This document shows positions 26,127-33,564 of a DNA stretch of 64,000 nt, piece after piece. Every line of letters begins with the position of its first letter. Within the stretch, counting starts at the first letter, position 1. Origin of the DNA: Gemmatimonadota bacterium (GTDB lineage: Bacteria > Gemmatimonadota > Gemmatimonadetes > Gemmatimonadales > Gemmatimonadaceae); the NCBI GenBank assembly GCA_027307165.1, contig DAHUXM010000016.1:246874-310873 (forward strand). The letters are read 5' to 3'. The notes beneath the pieces are model-generated. The model had not been told where the DNA came from, ran no database searches, and saw only the letters and a program-made list of their open reading frames with translations. The position numbers were made by a program, and so were the translations under genes.

Positions 26127-26336
26127 CTACTTCTTTCCGGAGTGCCCGTCGCTGTCCCTCTTCTCCGTCGCCCGGGGATCAGGCTCGCCGGTGCTCGCAT
26201 CCAGTACCGCTTCTGTAGAGTCGGGCGAGTCCATGCCACGACCTACCGTACGGCTGCCAAACTTCTCCGCTCTTTTTTCCGCGGACGACTCGTCGTGACC
26301 ACCGGCGTGAGATTTGCTTTTGTCCCTGTCGTTCAT
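26127..26336 (-). CDS. Small, highly charged hydrophilic protein
   Basis: The 69-residue product starts MNDRDKSKSHAGGHDESSAEK and ends RATEKRDSDGHSGKK. It is almost free of hydrophobic residues, so probably disordered. GGAG with good spacing precedes the ATG at 26336. It occupies the otherwise empty gap between the convergent-side UvrC-like gene and the DUF4403 gene. I recognise no family. Its composition resembles stress-related hydrophilins, but that is only a resemblance. Confidence 0.45.
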   Translation of the reverse strand: MNDRDKSKSHAGGHDESSAEKRAEKFGSRTVGRGMDSPDSTEAVLDASTGEPDPRATEKRDSDGHSGKK

Positions 26337-26451
26337 TCGAATCTCCGTAAAATTTCCGTCTAACCAGAAAACCGTGGATGTGCATTCATCATGCCCGGAT
26401 GGATCGCCCGCTGAGCACCTCGTTCGTCGCGGCTCGCAAACCTGAACGCCG

Positions 26452-27876
26452 ATGACGCCGGGTCGGAGGCGCGCTGCACTGTTCGTGCTCTTCTGCCTGG
26501 CCCTCGCCCAGGCCTGCCGGCGCGAGAAGCCTGCCACAATAACCACAGCTCAGCTCGATTCACTCCCTGCACCGCCGCCGCTCCCGCTGTCCCACTTCAA
26601 TATTCCGCTGGTGTATGACTATACACCGGTGCTGGCGGTCGTCGAGCGGGCAGTTCCCAGGAAATTCGGATCGATCGATAGCGTCCGCATGGTCGGGGAC
26701 GATCCTAACCGGCATTACGCGTACGAGGCTGTACGCGGCCCGTTCACAACGTTCGTGAGCGACAGCGAAGTGCATCTACGCGCGACGCTTACGTACGCAG
26801 CCCGCGGATACTTCAAGCCGCGTTTCGGCCCCACGATCAGTGCAGGCTGCGGTGGCGATTCGGCGGCGGACCGTCCGCGTGTAACCGTCGAACTCATCAC
26901 GCCGTTGACGCTGACGTCCGACTGGCATCTGTCCTCGCGTGCGCGCATCGGTCGACTTGGCCCGGCATCCAGCGCCGACAGAGACCGGTGTACGGTGAGC
27001 ATAATCCGCTATGACGTCACGCAACGTGTGATAGATGCCGCACGCGATGCACTCGACTCGCACCTGCCGGACATCGACCGAAAGATCTCACGCGTCGATC
27101 TTGGCAGTCATTTCGAGGAGTGGTGGGGCCTTCTCAACAAACCGATTCGCCTCACCGATAACGTCTGGCTGCTGCTCGGACCGGAACGACTCCGCATGGG
27201 TGAGGTGAGCGGCGCAGGCGACGACCTGATAGTCGACGCAGGCCTCGACGCACGCCCCCGAATCGTCACCGGTACCGAGCCGCATGTGAACGTTCCGCCT
27301 CTCCCCCCACTCGCGCGCGACACCGCGGCAACGGGATTCCACATAGTGCTCGGCGGCCTCATGAGTTACGCCGACGCGTCGAAGACGATCACGGATGCGC
27401 TGAGGGGAAAGCCAATCACGGAAGAAGGCCGAACGGTGACGGTGCAGAGTGCACGCGTGTCGCCGCTGCCTCAGGGTCGTCTCGCGCTTGCGGTCACCTT
27501 CACGGGCGATGCCAATGGAACACTGGTCTTCGCCGGCAAGCCCGCCTACGATCGGAATGCGGGCGAATTGCGCGTGCCGGATCTCGATTACGATCTCAAC
27601 ACCGACAGTGAGATCATCAGTGCGTACAGCTGGCTCCGGTCCGACGCGCTGCGCGAGCTGTTCAGAGAGAAGGCCCGGATCCCGGCCGATCTTCTGATCG
27701 CCAAGGGACGATCGCTTCTCACTGATGGACTCAACCGCAAACTCGGCGAGTCGGTAACGCTATCGGCGCAGGTGGACTCGGTGGACGTCGCGGGGATATA
27801 CGTAGCCGCGCCGGGCATCGCTGTTCGCGCGGTCGCAAGCGGCAGCGCCGGAATGAAGGTGAAGCAGAAGAAATAA
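26452..27876 (+). CDS. DUF4403 family lipoprotein
   Basis: The 474-residue protein has a short signal peptide and lipobox ending at C22 (ALAQAC). It matches DUF4403 proteins in layout: an N-terminal SHFNIPLVYDYTPVLAVVERAVP segment, a beta-rich middle (FEEWWGLLNKPIRLTDNVWLLLGPE) and a second copy-like half (IVLGGLMSYADASKTITDALRGK) reminiscent of BPI/SMP-type lipid-binding folds. It is probably anchored in the periplasm, facing either membrane. Function is unknown. The stop is at the left edge of a 20-bp palindrome shared with the convergent ubiX end. Confidence 0.75.
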   Translation: MTPGRRRAALFVLFCLALAQACRREKPATITTAQLDSLPAPPPLPLSHFNIPLVYDYTPVLAVVERAVPRKFGSIDSVRMVGDDPNRHYAYEAVRGPFTTFVSDSEVHLRATLTYAARGYFKPRFGPTISAGCGGDSAADRPRVTVELITPLTLTSDWHLSSRARIGRLGPASSADRDRCTVSIIRYDVTQRVIDAARDALDSHLPDIDRKISRVDLGSHFEEWWGLLNKPIRLTDNVWLLLGPERLRMGEVSGAGDDLIVDAGLDARPRIVTGTEPHVNVPPLPPLARDTAATGFHIVLGGLMSYADASKTITDALRGKPITEEGRTVTVQSARVSPLPQGRLALAVTFTGDANGTLVFAGKPAYDRNAGELRVPDLDYDLNTDSEIISAYSWLRSDALRELFREKARIPADLLIAKGRSLLTDGLNRKLGESVTLSAQVDSVDVAGIYVAAPGIAVRAVASGSAGMKVKQKK

Positions 27877-27895
27877 CGTAACCATATGGTTACGT
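27876..27895. terminator. 20-bp perfect palindrome between convergent DUF4403 and ubiX genes
   Basis: ACGTAACCATATGGTTACGT is its own reverse complement. It begins at the last base of the DUF4403 stop and contains the ubiX stop (27890-27892). No T-tract flanks it. It could act as a two-way terminator or 3'-end stabiliser. Confidence 0.45.
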
Positions 27896-28504
27896 ATCCT
27901 GTTCGGCTCCCCAGCGCTGGCCGAGCGAATGCTCGACGCCCATCTGGTCCAGGATCCGGGCGACGACGAAATCCACCAACTCCGGTATCGACCTGGGTTG
28001 ATGATAGAAACCCGGCGCCGCAGGAAGAATGACAACGCCCGCCCTGCTCAGCTTCAACATGTTCTCGAGATGAATGCTCGAAAGCGGCGTTTCACGCGGC
28101 ACCAGAATGAGCTTGCGTCGTTCCTTGAGCGTCACGTCCGCGGCGCGCTCGACGAGTGACCGTGACGAGCCGGCAGCGATCGCGCTCAGCGTTCCCATCG
28201 AGCACGGACAGATAACCATGCCCGCGCTGCGTGCAGATCCGGATGCCGGAGCCGCACCACGATCCGCGTCGTCGTAAACGGTGATGAGGTCATCCCAGGC
28301 GCGGCCACCGACGGCCTCGCGAAGCGCGCCAATGGATTGGATTCCGGTCTCCGTCGCCAGCAGCCGGTATCCGTGACTCGAGACTAGCAGCGATACGCGT
28401 TGACCGGCAACGCATAATTGCTCCAGCAACCGCACTGCGTACGGCGCTCCGGATGCGCCTGTGATCGCAATCGTGAAAGGAATGCGCGGCTCGACGCCAC
28501 TCAT
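27890..28504 (-). CDS. ubiX: Flavin prenyltransferase (UbiX/MqnM-type)
   Basis: The 204-residue protein begins TIAITGASGAPYAVRLLEQL, the UbiX/Pad1 flavin-binding start, and has VICPCSMGTLSAIAAGSS and VPRETPLSSIHLENMLKLSRAG. UbiX makes prenylated FMN, the cofactor required by UbiD-type decarboxylases. Its start overlaps the ubiA stop (ATGA), and ubiD lies one gene upstream, so cofactor supply and user are co-expressed. In this menaquinone setting it corresponds to MqnM. Confidence 0.94.
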   Translation of the reverse strand: MSGVEPRIPFTIAITGASGAPYAVRLLEQLCVAGQRVSLLVSSHGYRLLATETGIQSIGALREAVGGRAWDDLITVYDDADRGAAPASGSARSAGMVICPCSMGTLSAIAAGSSRSLVERAADVTLKERRKLILVPRETPLSSIHLENMLKLSRAGVVILPAAPGFYHQPRSIPELVDFVVARILDQMGVEHSLGQRWGAEQDT

Positions 28505-29397
28505 GATGCAACCCGCTCGGCGAACACGAACCCGAAGTACACGATGCTGATGATGCCGTTCATCGTGAAGAATGCCGCGTCGAGCCGACTGATGTCACCA
28601 GGCTTCACGAGCGTGTGCTCGTACAGAAGGAGGCCGGCCGCGACGACGACACCGGCGGTGTAGATCGCGCCGCCGCCCACCGCGAATCCGACCGACGCAA
28701 GCGCGATGATCGTGATCGCGTGCAGAACACGCGCGGCCACCAGGGAACCGCGCTCACCCCAGCGGACAGGAATCGAGTGCAATGCGTTGCCGCGATCGAA
28801 TTCGACGTCCTGAAGCGCGTAGAGAATGTCGAAACCCGCCACCCACGTCGCGACGGCAATGGCTAGCACACACAACATCCACCACGGACTGGCCCACGTC
28901 CCCGTTACCGCCAGGTAGCCGCCGACTGGCGCGATCGAGAGTCCCACACCAAGCACAACGTGCGACCAGCGAGTGAATCGCTTTGTGAAGCTGTAGAAGA
29001 AGATCCAGGCCAGCGCGATCGGTGCCAGAAGAAAGCAGACGTGATTGAGCTCGAATGCGGCGAACAGGAATACGCCGCAGGCGACCGCGACCGCGATCAT
29101 CGCCTCGGTAACGCCGAGCGCTCCCGACGGCAGCTCACGCATCTGCGTTCGTGGATTAAGCGCATCGATTTCCCGATCCGCTATGCGGTTGAATCCCATC
29201 GCGGCGAAGCGTGCCGCGGTGAACGCAATCACGACCCAGCCGACCTCCCGCAGCGTCACTGGCGTGTGATAGCTCGCAAGCACGACGCCGACGAGCGCGA
29301 ACGGCAACGCGAAAAGCGTGTGTGGAAGCTTCACGAAGTTCACGTACCTGATCACCCGCGATACACCATGAAATGTCTGCCCTTCACGTGCTGTCAT
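28501..29397 (-). CDS. UbiA-family prenyltransferase (probably MqnP)
   Basis: The start at 29397 overlaps the ubiD stop by four bases and gives 298 residues. About nine membrane helices are visible. The first prenyl-diphosphate motif is NRIADREID and the second is DILYALQDVEFD. It transfers a polyprenyl chain onto an aromatic acid in the inner membrane. Because UbiD and UbiX flank it in one operon, and Gemmatimonadota use menaquinone, the likely substrate is 1,4-dihydroxy-6-naphthoate of the futalosine pathway. A 4-hydroxybenzoate prenyltransferase cannot be excluded from sequence alone. Confidence 0.88.
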   Translation of the reverse strand: MTAREGQTFHGVSRVIRYVNFVKLPHTLFALPFALVGVVLASYHTPVTLREVGWVVIAFTAARFAAMGFNRIADREIDALNPRTQMRELPSGALGVTEAMIAVAVACGVFLFAAFELNHVCFLLAPIALAWIFFYSFTKRFTRWSHVVLGVGLSIAPVGGYLAVTGTWASPWWMLCVLAIAVATWVAGFDILYALQDVEFDRGNALHSIPVRWGERGSLVAARVLHAITIIALASVGFAVGGGAIYTAGVVVAAGLLLYEHTLVKPGDISRLDAAFFTMNGIISIVYFGFVFAERVAS

Positions 29398-30866
29398 AGC
29401 CCGAGCTCGCTCCACATGGCGTCCACCCGCGCTTTCGTGGCGTCGTCCATCGCAATTCGGGTCGGCCAGTTGCGCGTGAATCCTTCCTCGGGAAACTTGC
29501 GCGTCGCGTCTATCCCCATCTTGGATCCATATGTGAATGCTCTGCTCGAATGATCCAGAACGTCCATCGGCCCCATTGTAAAGCGAGTATCGCGCTCAGG
29601 ATCGATGTTGTTCAGCGCAACCCACCATGCCTCGAACGGGTTGCGAACGTCCACGTCCTTGTCCACGATCACGAGCACCTTCGCGAGTGACATGAGTCCC
29701 TGTCCCCACATTGCGTTCATCACCTTGTACGCCTGGCCCGGGTACTGCTTGTCGATCGAGACGAAGACGAGATTGTGGAATATCCCTTCCGCGGGCATGT
29801 GGTAGTCCACTATTTCCGGGGTCGTCAGCTTTAGCAGCGGCAGGAAGATCCGCTCGGTCGCATGGCCGAGGTAATAGTCCTCCATCGGCGGCACGCCTAC
29901 AATGGTCGTTGAATAGACCGCATCTCTGCGCATAGTCACGGCTGTGACGTGAACGCGCGGATAGTAATCGGCCTCGCTGTAGAATCCGGTATGGTCTCCG
30001 AAAGGCCCCTCGATCACGAGATCTTCGGACGGATCGATGTATCCCTCGAACACAAAATCCGCCGCGGCAGGTACTTCCAGGTCGCATGTAACAGCTTTTA
30101 CGAGCGACACTGGCTCCTTGCGAAGGAATCCTGCGAAGATGAACTCATCCACCGTGGGTGGCAGCGGAGCGGACGCTGAGTAGATCGACGCCGGATCGGC
30201 GCCAACCGCAATGCACACAGGCATTCTCTCCCCGCGCGCGGCCATCTCGCGCCAGTGCGCAGCGCCGACCTTGTGGCGCTGCCAGTGCATCTTGAGCGTG
30301 TTGGGCGAGTCATACTGAACGCGATACATGCCGACGTTGCGTATTCCGCGCCTGGGGTCCCGGGAAATCACCATCGGCAGCGTGACGTACGGACCGCCGT
30401 CTTCGGGCCAGCAGGTAATGATCGGAATGTCGCGCAGATCTATCCTGTCGCCCTGGAGCACGATTTCCTGACAGTGCGCCGCACCGGAGCGAATGCGGGG
30501 AGGAAACTTAGCCACCTCCATCAACCGCGGAATCAGCGACAACTTGGCGATGATCCCCTCGGGAACTTTGAGGTCCATCAATGCCGTGATGCGTGCACCG
30601 ATGTCGTCCAGGTCCGTGACACCCAGCGCCATCGCCATCCGGCGCATCGATCCGAAGAGATTGATGGCAACCGGATACGCCGATCTGCGGCCGTCGTCCA
30701 GGATGACATTCTCGAACAGGAGTGCCTTTCCGCCACCCGCCTGTTTCATAACTCTGTCGCTGATCTCGCACAGCTCGAGCTTCGCCTTCACCGCATGACG
30801 GATTCGCACAAGCTCACCCGCTCGCTCCAGCTCAGCAACGAAGTCGGCGACCGAGTCGAGCGTCAT
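29394..30866 (-). CDS. UbiD-family decarboxylase (probably MqnL, menaquinone synthesis)
   Basis: The 490-residue length is typical of UbiD. Conserved segments include RNVGMYRVQYD, the IEGPFGDHTGFYS motif that carries acidic active-site residues, and TIVGVPPMEDYYLG. The enzyme uses prenylated FMN from UbiX to decarboxylate the prenylated aromatic acid. The order ubiE-ubiD-ubiA-ubiX on one strand matches the last steps of the futalosine menaquinone route (MqnP, MqnL/M, then methylation). The classical MenA route needs no decarboxylase. Confidence 0.9.
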   Translation of the reverse strand: MTLDSVADFVAELERAGELVRIRHAVKAKLELCEISDRVMKQAGGGKALLFENVILDDGRRSAYPVAINLFGSMRRMAMALGVTDLDDIGARITALMDLKVPEGIIAKLSLIPRLMEVAKFPPRIRSGAAHCQEIVLQGDRIDLRDIPIITCWPEDGGPYVTLPMVISRDPRRGIRNVGMYRVQYDSPNTLKMHWQRHKVGAAHWREMAARGERMPVCIAVGADPASIYSASAPLPPTVDEFIFAGFLRKEPVSLVKAVTCDLEVPAAADFVFEGYIDPSEDLVIEGPFGDHTGFYSEADYYPRVHVTAVTMRRDAVYSTTIVGVPPMEDYYLGHATERIFLPLLKLTTPEIVDYHMPAEGIFHNLVFVSIDKQYPGQAYKVMNAMWGQGLMSLAKVLVIVDKDVDVRNPFEAWWVALNNIDPERDTRFTMGPMDVLDHSSRAFTYGSKMGIDATRKFPEEGFTRNWPTRIAMDDATKARVDAMWSELGL

Positions 30867-30869
30867 CGG

Positions 30870-31619
30870 TTAGTGTTTCTCACCGATGTGGATTGCGACG
30901 ACGCCGAAAGTGTACGAGCGCCAGCGCACGGATTCAAAGCCTGCGTCGCGCATGCGCTGCGCAAGATCGCTTTCCGAGGGAAAGTGTGCAACGGATTTTG
31001 GAAGGTAGTTGTACGCACTGTGATGCCGCGCCACGGCGTTGCCGATGAGCGGGCAGAGATGATTGAAGTAAAGCCGATAGATCCAACCGACCAGCGGGTT
31101 CTGTGTAACACCGAATTCGAGAATGACAAAACGTGCGCCGGGCCGCAACACGCGATAGACCTCGCGCAGCGCCGCATCGAGATCCACCACGTTGCGGATT
31201 CCAAAAACGACGATTGCACCGGCCGCGAACCCGTCGATGAACGGGAGGTCCAGTGCATCGGCCGTGACGGGCCGTACGACGTCGCGCGACACCTTTCGCA
31301 ATCCCGCGCGCAGCATCGGCTCGGCGAAATCGGCTGCGATGACGGAGCCGTGGAAGTTCGCGAGCGACGCGATCTGTGACGAGATATCGAGCGTTCCCGC
31401 GCAGAGATCCAGATATGTCGCACCAGGATCGCGCGCGATATTGAGATCGCGTATCGCCTTCCGGCGCCACCACTGATCCAGCCTGAAGCTGATGATCCGA
31501 TTCACGCGATCGTAATGCGGGGCTATGTCTGAAAACATCTGCTTGACATAGCCCCTCTTCACCGCGGCACCGGTCGCAGCGGCGTCCGCGGTCGCGCGTT
31601 CGGTTTCCAGTGCCGTCAT
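30870..31619 (-). CDS. menG: Demethylmenaquinone methyltransferase (UbiE/MenG)
   Basis: The start is taken at ATG 31619, because the alternative 12 codons upstream is a TTG with no ribosome site. This gives 249 residues. YVKQMFSDIAPHYDRVN and the SAM-binding loop YLDLCAGTLDISSQIA are characteristic of UbiE/MenG, with VVFGIRNVVDLDAALREVYRVL as the post-motif. It methylates the demethylmenaquinone ring using S-adenosylmethionine. It lies three bases upstream of ubiD and 48 bp after mrp in the same direction. Confidence 0.93.
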   Translation of the reverse strand: MTALETERATADAAATGAAVKRGYVKQMFSDIAPHYDRVNRIISFRLDQWWRRKAIRDLNIARDPGATYLDLCAGTLDISSQIASLANFHGSVIAADFAEPMLRAGLRKVSRDVVRPVTADALDLPFIDGFAAGAIVVFGIRNVVDLDAALREVYRVLRPGARFVILEFGVTQNPLVGWIYRLYFNHLCPLIGNAVARHHSAYNYLPKSVAHFPSESDLAQRMRDAGFESVRWRSYTFGVVAIHIGEKH

Positions 31620-31667
31620 GTCACCAAAGTTGCCCGCCGCGCCAGATACAGGCAAGCGGATGATGTC

Positions 31668-32549
31668 TCAACTCGCGAATGACTGCCGCACGAGTCCAGC
31701 GAGCTGCGCCAGCGCCTTTGCCGCACCCGAGTCCGGCTCGGCGACGACGATCGGACGTCCCGAGTCGCCGCCCTCCAGCACGCGCGGATACAGCGGAATC
31801 TGAGCCAGCAGTGGCAGTCCGAGCGAGTCCGCCAACTTCTGGCCTCCCCCTGACCCGAACAACGCACTTGGTTTTCCACAGTGCGGGCACTCGAAATACG
31901 ACATGTTTTCCACGATGCCGATTATCGGAACGCCCACACGCTCGAACATCTTTGCGCCACGCAGCGCGTCGCCGGCCGCCACATCCTGTGGAGTGGTAAC
32001 GATCAGCGACCCATGTACGTGAGTCGCCTGCACGAGAGATAGCTGTGCGTCACCGGTACCCGGAGGCATATCGACGATGAGATAGTCCAGCTTGCCCCAC
32101 GCCACGTCCCGAAGGAATTGATTGATCACCTTCATGATGATTGGTCCACGCCAGATGGCCGGCTGGTCCGGGGGGACGAGAAACCCGAGTGATACGACGC
32201 GGACGCCGAAGGCTTCGTGCGGCACCATCCTGTCGTGATTGTCGAGCCGCGGCGGGCCGTCCAGTCCCAGCATGCGGGGCACGTTTGGCCCGTAGATGTC
32301 TGCGTCCATGATTCCCACGCGAGCGCCATCCCTTGCCAGCGCGACCGCGAGATTCACTGCGACGGTGGACTTGCCCACACCGCCCTTCCCGCTCGAAACG
32401 GCAATGATGTTGCCGAGGTCAGGGAAGGCAACCGGACTCGGCGGTGCGACCGTTTTCGGGGTTGGAGCCTGATCCATTACCGGAAGCGCGCGGCCCCGGG
32501 GAGTGTCTTCTGTCATACCCAAATGTAAATGCTGAATATCGTCATTCAC
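31668..32549 (-). CDS. mrp: Mrp/ApbC-family iron-sulfur carrier ATPase
   Basis: The 293-residue protein has the deviant Walker [41 protein letters not shown], and the C-terminal [12 protein letters not shown] with the CxxC that bridges a 4Fe-4S cluster between two subunits. The N-terminal FSCA/DUF59 domain of many Mrp proteins is missing. It carries or inserts Fe-S clusters in the cytoplasm. The start is GTG at 32549 behind GAGGG. An ATG at 32516 is the alternative. It heads the menaquinone operon. Confidence 0.92.
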   Translation of the reverse strand: MNDDIQHLHLGMTEDTPRGRALPVMDQAPTPKTVAPPSPVAFPDLGNIIAVSSGKGGVGKSTVAVNLAVALARDGARVGIMDADIYGPNVPRMLGLDGPPRLDNHDRMVPHEAFGVRVVSLGFLVPPDQPAIWRGPIIMKVINQFLRDVAWGKLDYLIVDMPPGTGDAQLSLVQATHVHGSLIVTTPQDVAAGDALRGAKMFERVGVPIIGIVENMSYFECPHCGKPSALFGSGGGQKLADSLGLPLLAQIPLYPRVLEGGDSGRPIVVAEPDSGAAKALAQLAGLVRQSFAS

Positions 32550-32587
32550 CCTTCCCTCGTCGTCCGCGCCAAAGCAGCGCAGTAGCT

Positions 32588-32724
32588 GTCATCCCGCGAA
32601 AGCGAGAATCCCGGAACCACTCGTCATTCCCGCGAAAGCGGGAATCCATGGTATGGACCTTTGGCGGCGACGACAGCAGGAGGCTTCTCCTCAGCAGGTG
32701 GATTTCCGCTTTCGCGGGAATGAC
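32588..32724. repeat. REP-like palindromic repeats: one single copy plus a 102-bp inverted pair
   Basis: A degenerate 24-bp copy lies at 32588-32611. A full 26-bp copy (GTCATTCC...ATCCA, itself a hairpin around CGCGAAAGCG) is at 32623-32648, and its inverted partner at 32699-32724, 50 bp apart. The same 26-50-26 layout recurs at 58677-58778. The rest of the 309-base gap 32550-32858 is the padR promoter region. Confidence 0.88.
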
Positions 32725-32790
32725 GCGTCCTATAGCTCCCCAGTTCACGGGGGATGACGACGGGACCTGCCCCTTGACCCGATATAACAT

Positions 32791-32830
32791 CGATATATCT
32801 TAGATCTAACGATATATCGGGCGATATATC
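32791..32830 (+). promoter_or_regulatory. Triple CGATATATC operator array before padR
   Basis: CGATATATC occurs at 32791-32799, 32810-32818 and 32822-32830. Its core GATATATC is a self-complementary octamer. Degenerate versions flank it (GATATAAC at 32781-32788, ACTATATC at 32833-32840), and the palindrome TTAGATCTAA sits between copies one and two. The array lies 28-68 bases before the padR start, where an autorepressor would bind. The same word plus AA occurs in the acr3 leader at 2814-2824. Confidence 0.6.
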
Positions 32831-32858
32831 AAACTATATCTTCGGGAGGAAGTCAGTC

Positions 32859-33437
32859 ATGCCAGGATTTGATTGCGGCGCGGGCTGGATGCGCAGAGGG
32901 ATGTGGAAGGGAAACTGGGGCTTCGATGGCTCCCAGTTCTGGGGAGCCGGCCCGTGGCGTCCACGCGGTGGACCGCGTAGCGCTCGCGTGTTCGACCAGG
33001 GCGACCTCAAGTACGTGATCCTGCAATTGCTGGTCGAGAAGCCGCGCCACGGCTACGAGATCATCAAGGCGATCGAGGAGCGGTTTGGCGGTGCGTACTC
33101 GCCGAGCCCGGGGACCGTATACCCCACGCTCACGATGCTGGAAGACATGGGCTACGCCCGCGTGACGCCCGAAGAGAGCGGCAAGAAGGTGTACGAGATA
33201 ACTGACGAAGGTCGCAAGTATCTCGAAGAGAATCGCTCGGCAGTCGATGACATCTTCTCGCGGATCACCGAGTTCGCGCAGAGCATCTTTGGTGAGCCGA
33301 TGATGCAGGTACATCGCGCGATGAAGGATGTGGGTCGCGCCGTGTACGTTCAGAATGCTAAGCGGACTCCGGAGCAGCTCAAGCGCATCTCGGACATCCT
33401 CGAGCGTGCTGCTGCCGAAATCTCAACGGTCGTGTAG
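32859..33437 (+). CDS. PadR-family transcriptional regulator
   Basis: The 192-residue protein has a Gly/Trp/Arg-rich disordered N-terminus of about 45 residues, then a PadR winged helix at 47-125 (DLKYVILQLLVEKPRHGYEIIKAIEERF, SPGTVYPTLTMLEDMGYARV, GKKVYEITDEGRKYL) and a C-terminal dimerisation helix. PadR proteins usually repress their own gene and neighbouring transporters or detoxification genes. GGGAGGAAG before the ATG is strong. The gene stands alone between a triple operator array and a terminator, so its targets may be elsewhere. Confidence 0.92.
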   Translation: MPGFDCGAGWMRRGMWKGNWGFDGSQFWGAGPWRPRGGPRSARVFDQGDLKYVILQLLVEKPRHGYEIIKAIEERFGGAYSPSPGTVYPTLTMLEDMGYARVTPEESGKKVYEITDEGRKYLEENRSAVDDIFSRITEFAQSIFGEPMMQVHRAMKDVGRAVYVQNAKRTPEQLKRISDILERAAAEISTVV

Positions 33438-33466
33438 CCACACAACCGATCGCTGTCAGCAGACAG

Positions 33467-33502
33467 AAAAGCCCGTGCAATCGATGCACGGGCTTTTTCT
33501 TT
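33467..33502 (+). terminator. Rho-independent terminator of padR
   Basis: A 13-bp stem, AAAAGCCCGTGCA (33467-33479) with 33485-33497, and a 5-nt loop lead directly into TTTTTCTTT. It starts 30 bases after the padR stop. The A-run on the other side could also serve the convergent gene. Confidence 0.93.
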
Positions 33503-33564
33503 GGTCTCGGGAAGACGCGGCTCTGCAAACGTCGGCCACGGGCGAACGCGCGCGACCGCGACAA

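Noticed and set aside
32588-32724. CRISPR array
   Set aside because: Copies are inverted as well as direct, only three in number and themselves palindromic, with no regular spacers and no cas genes. They fit REP elements.
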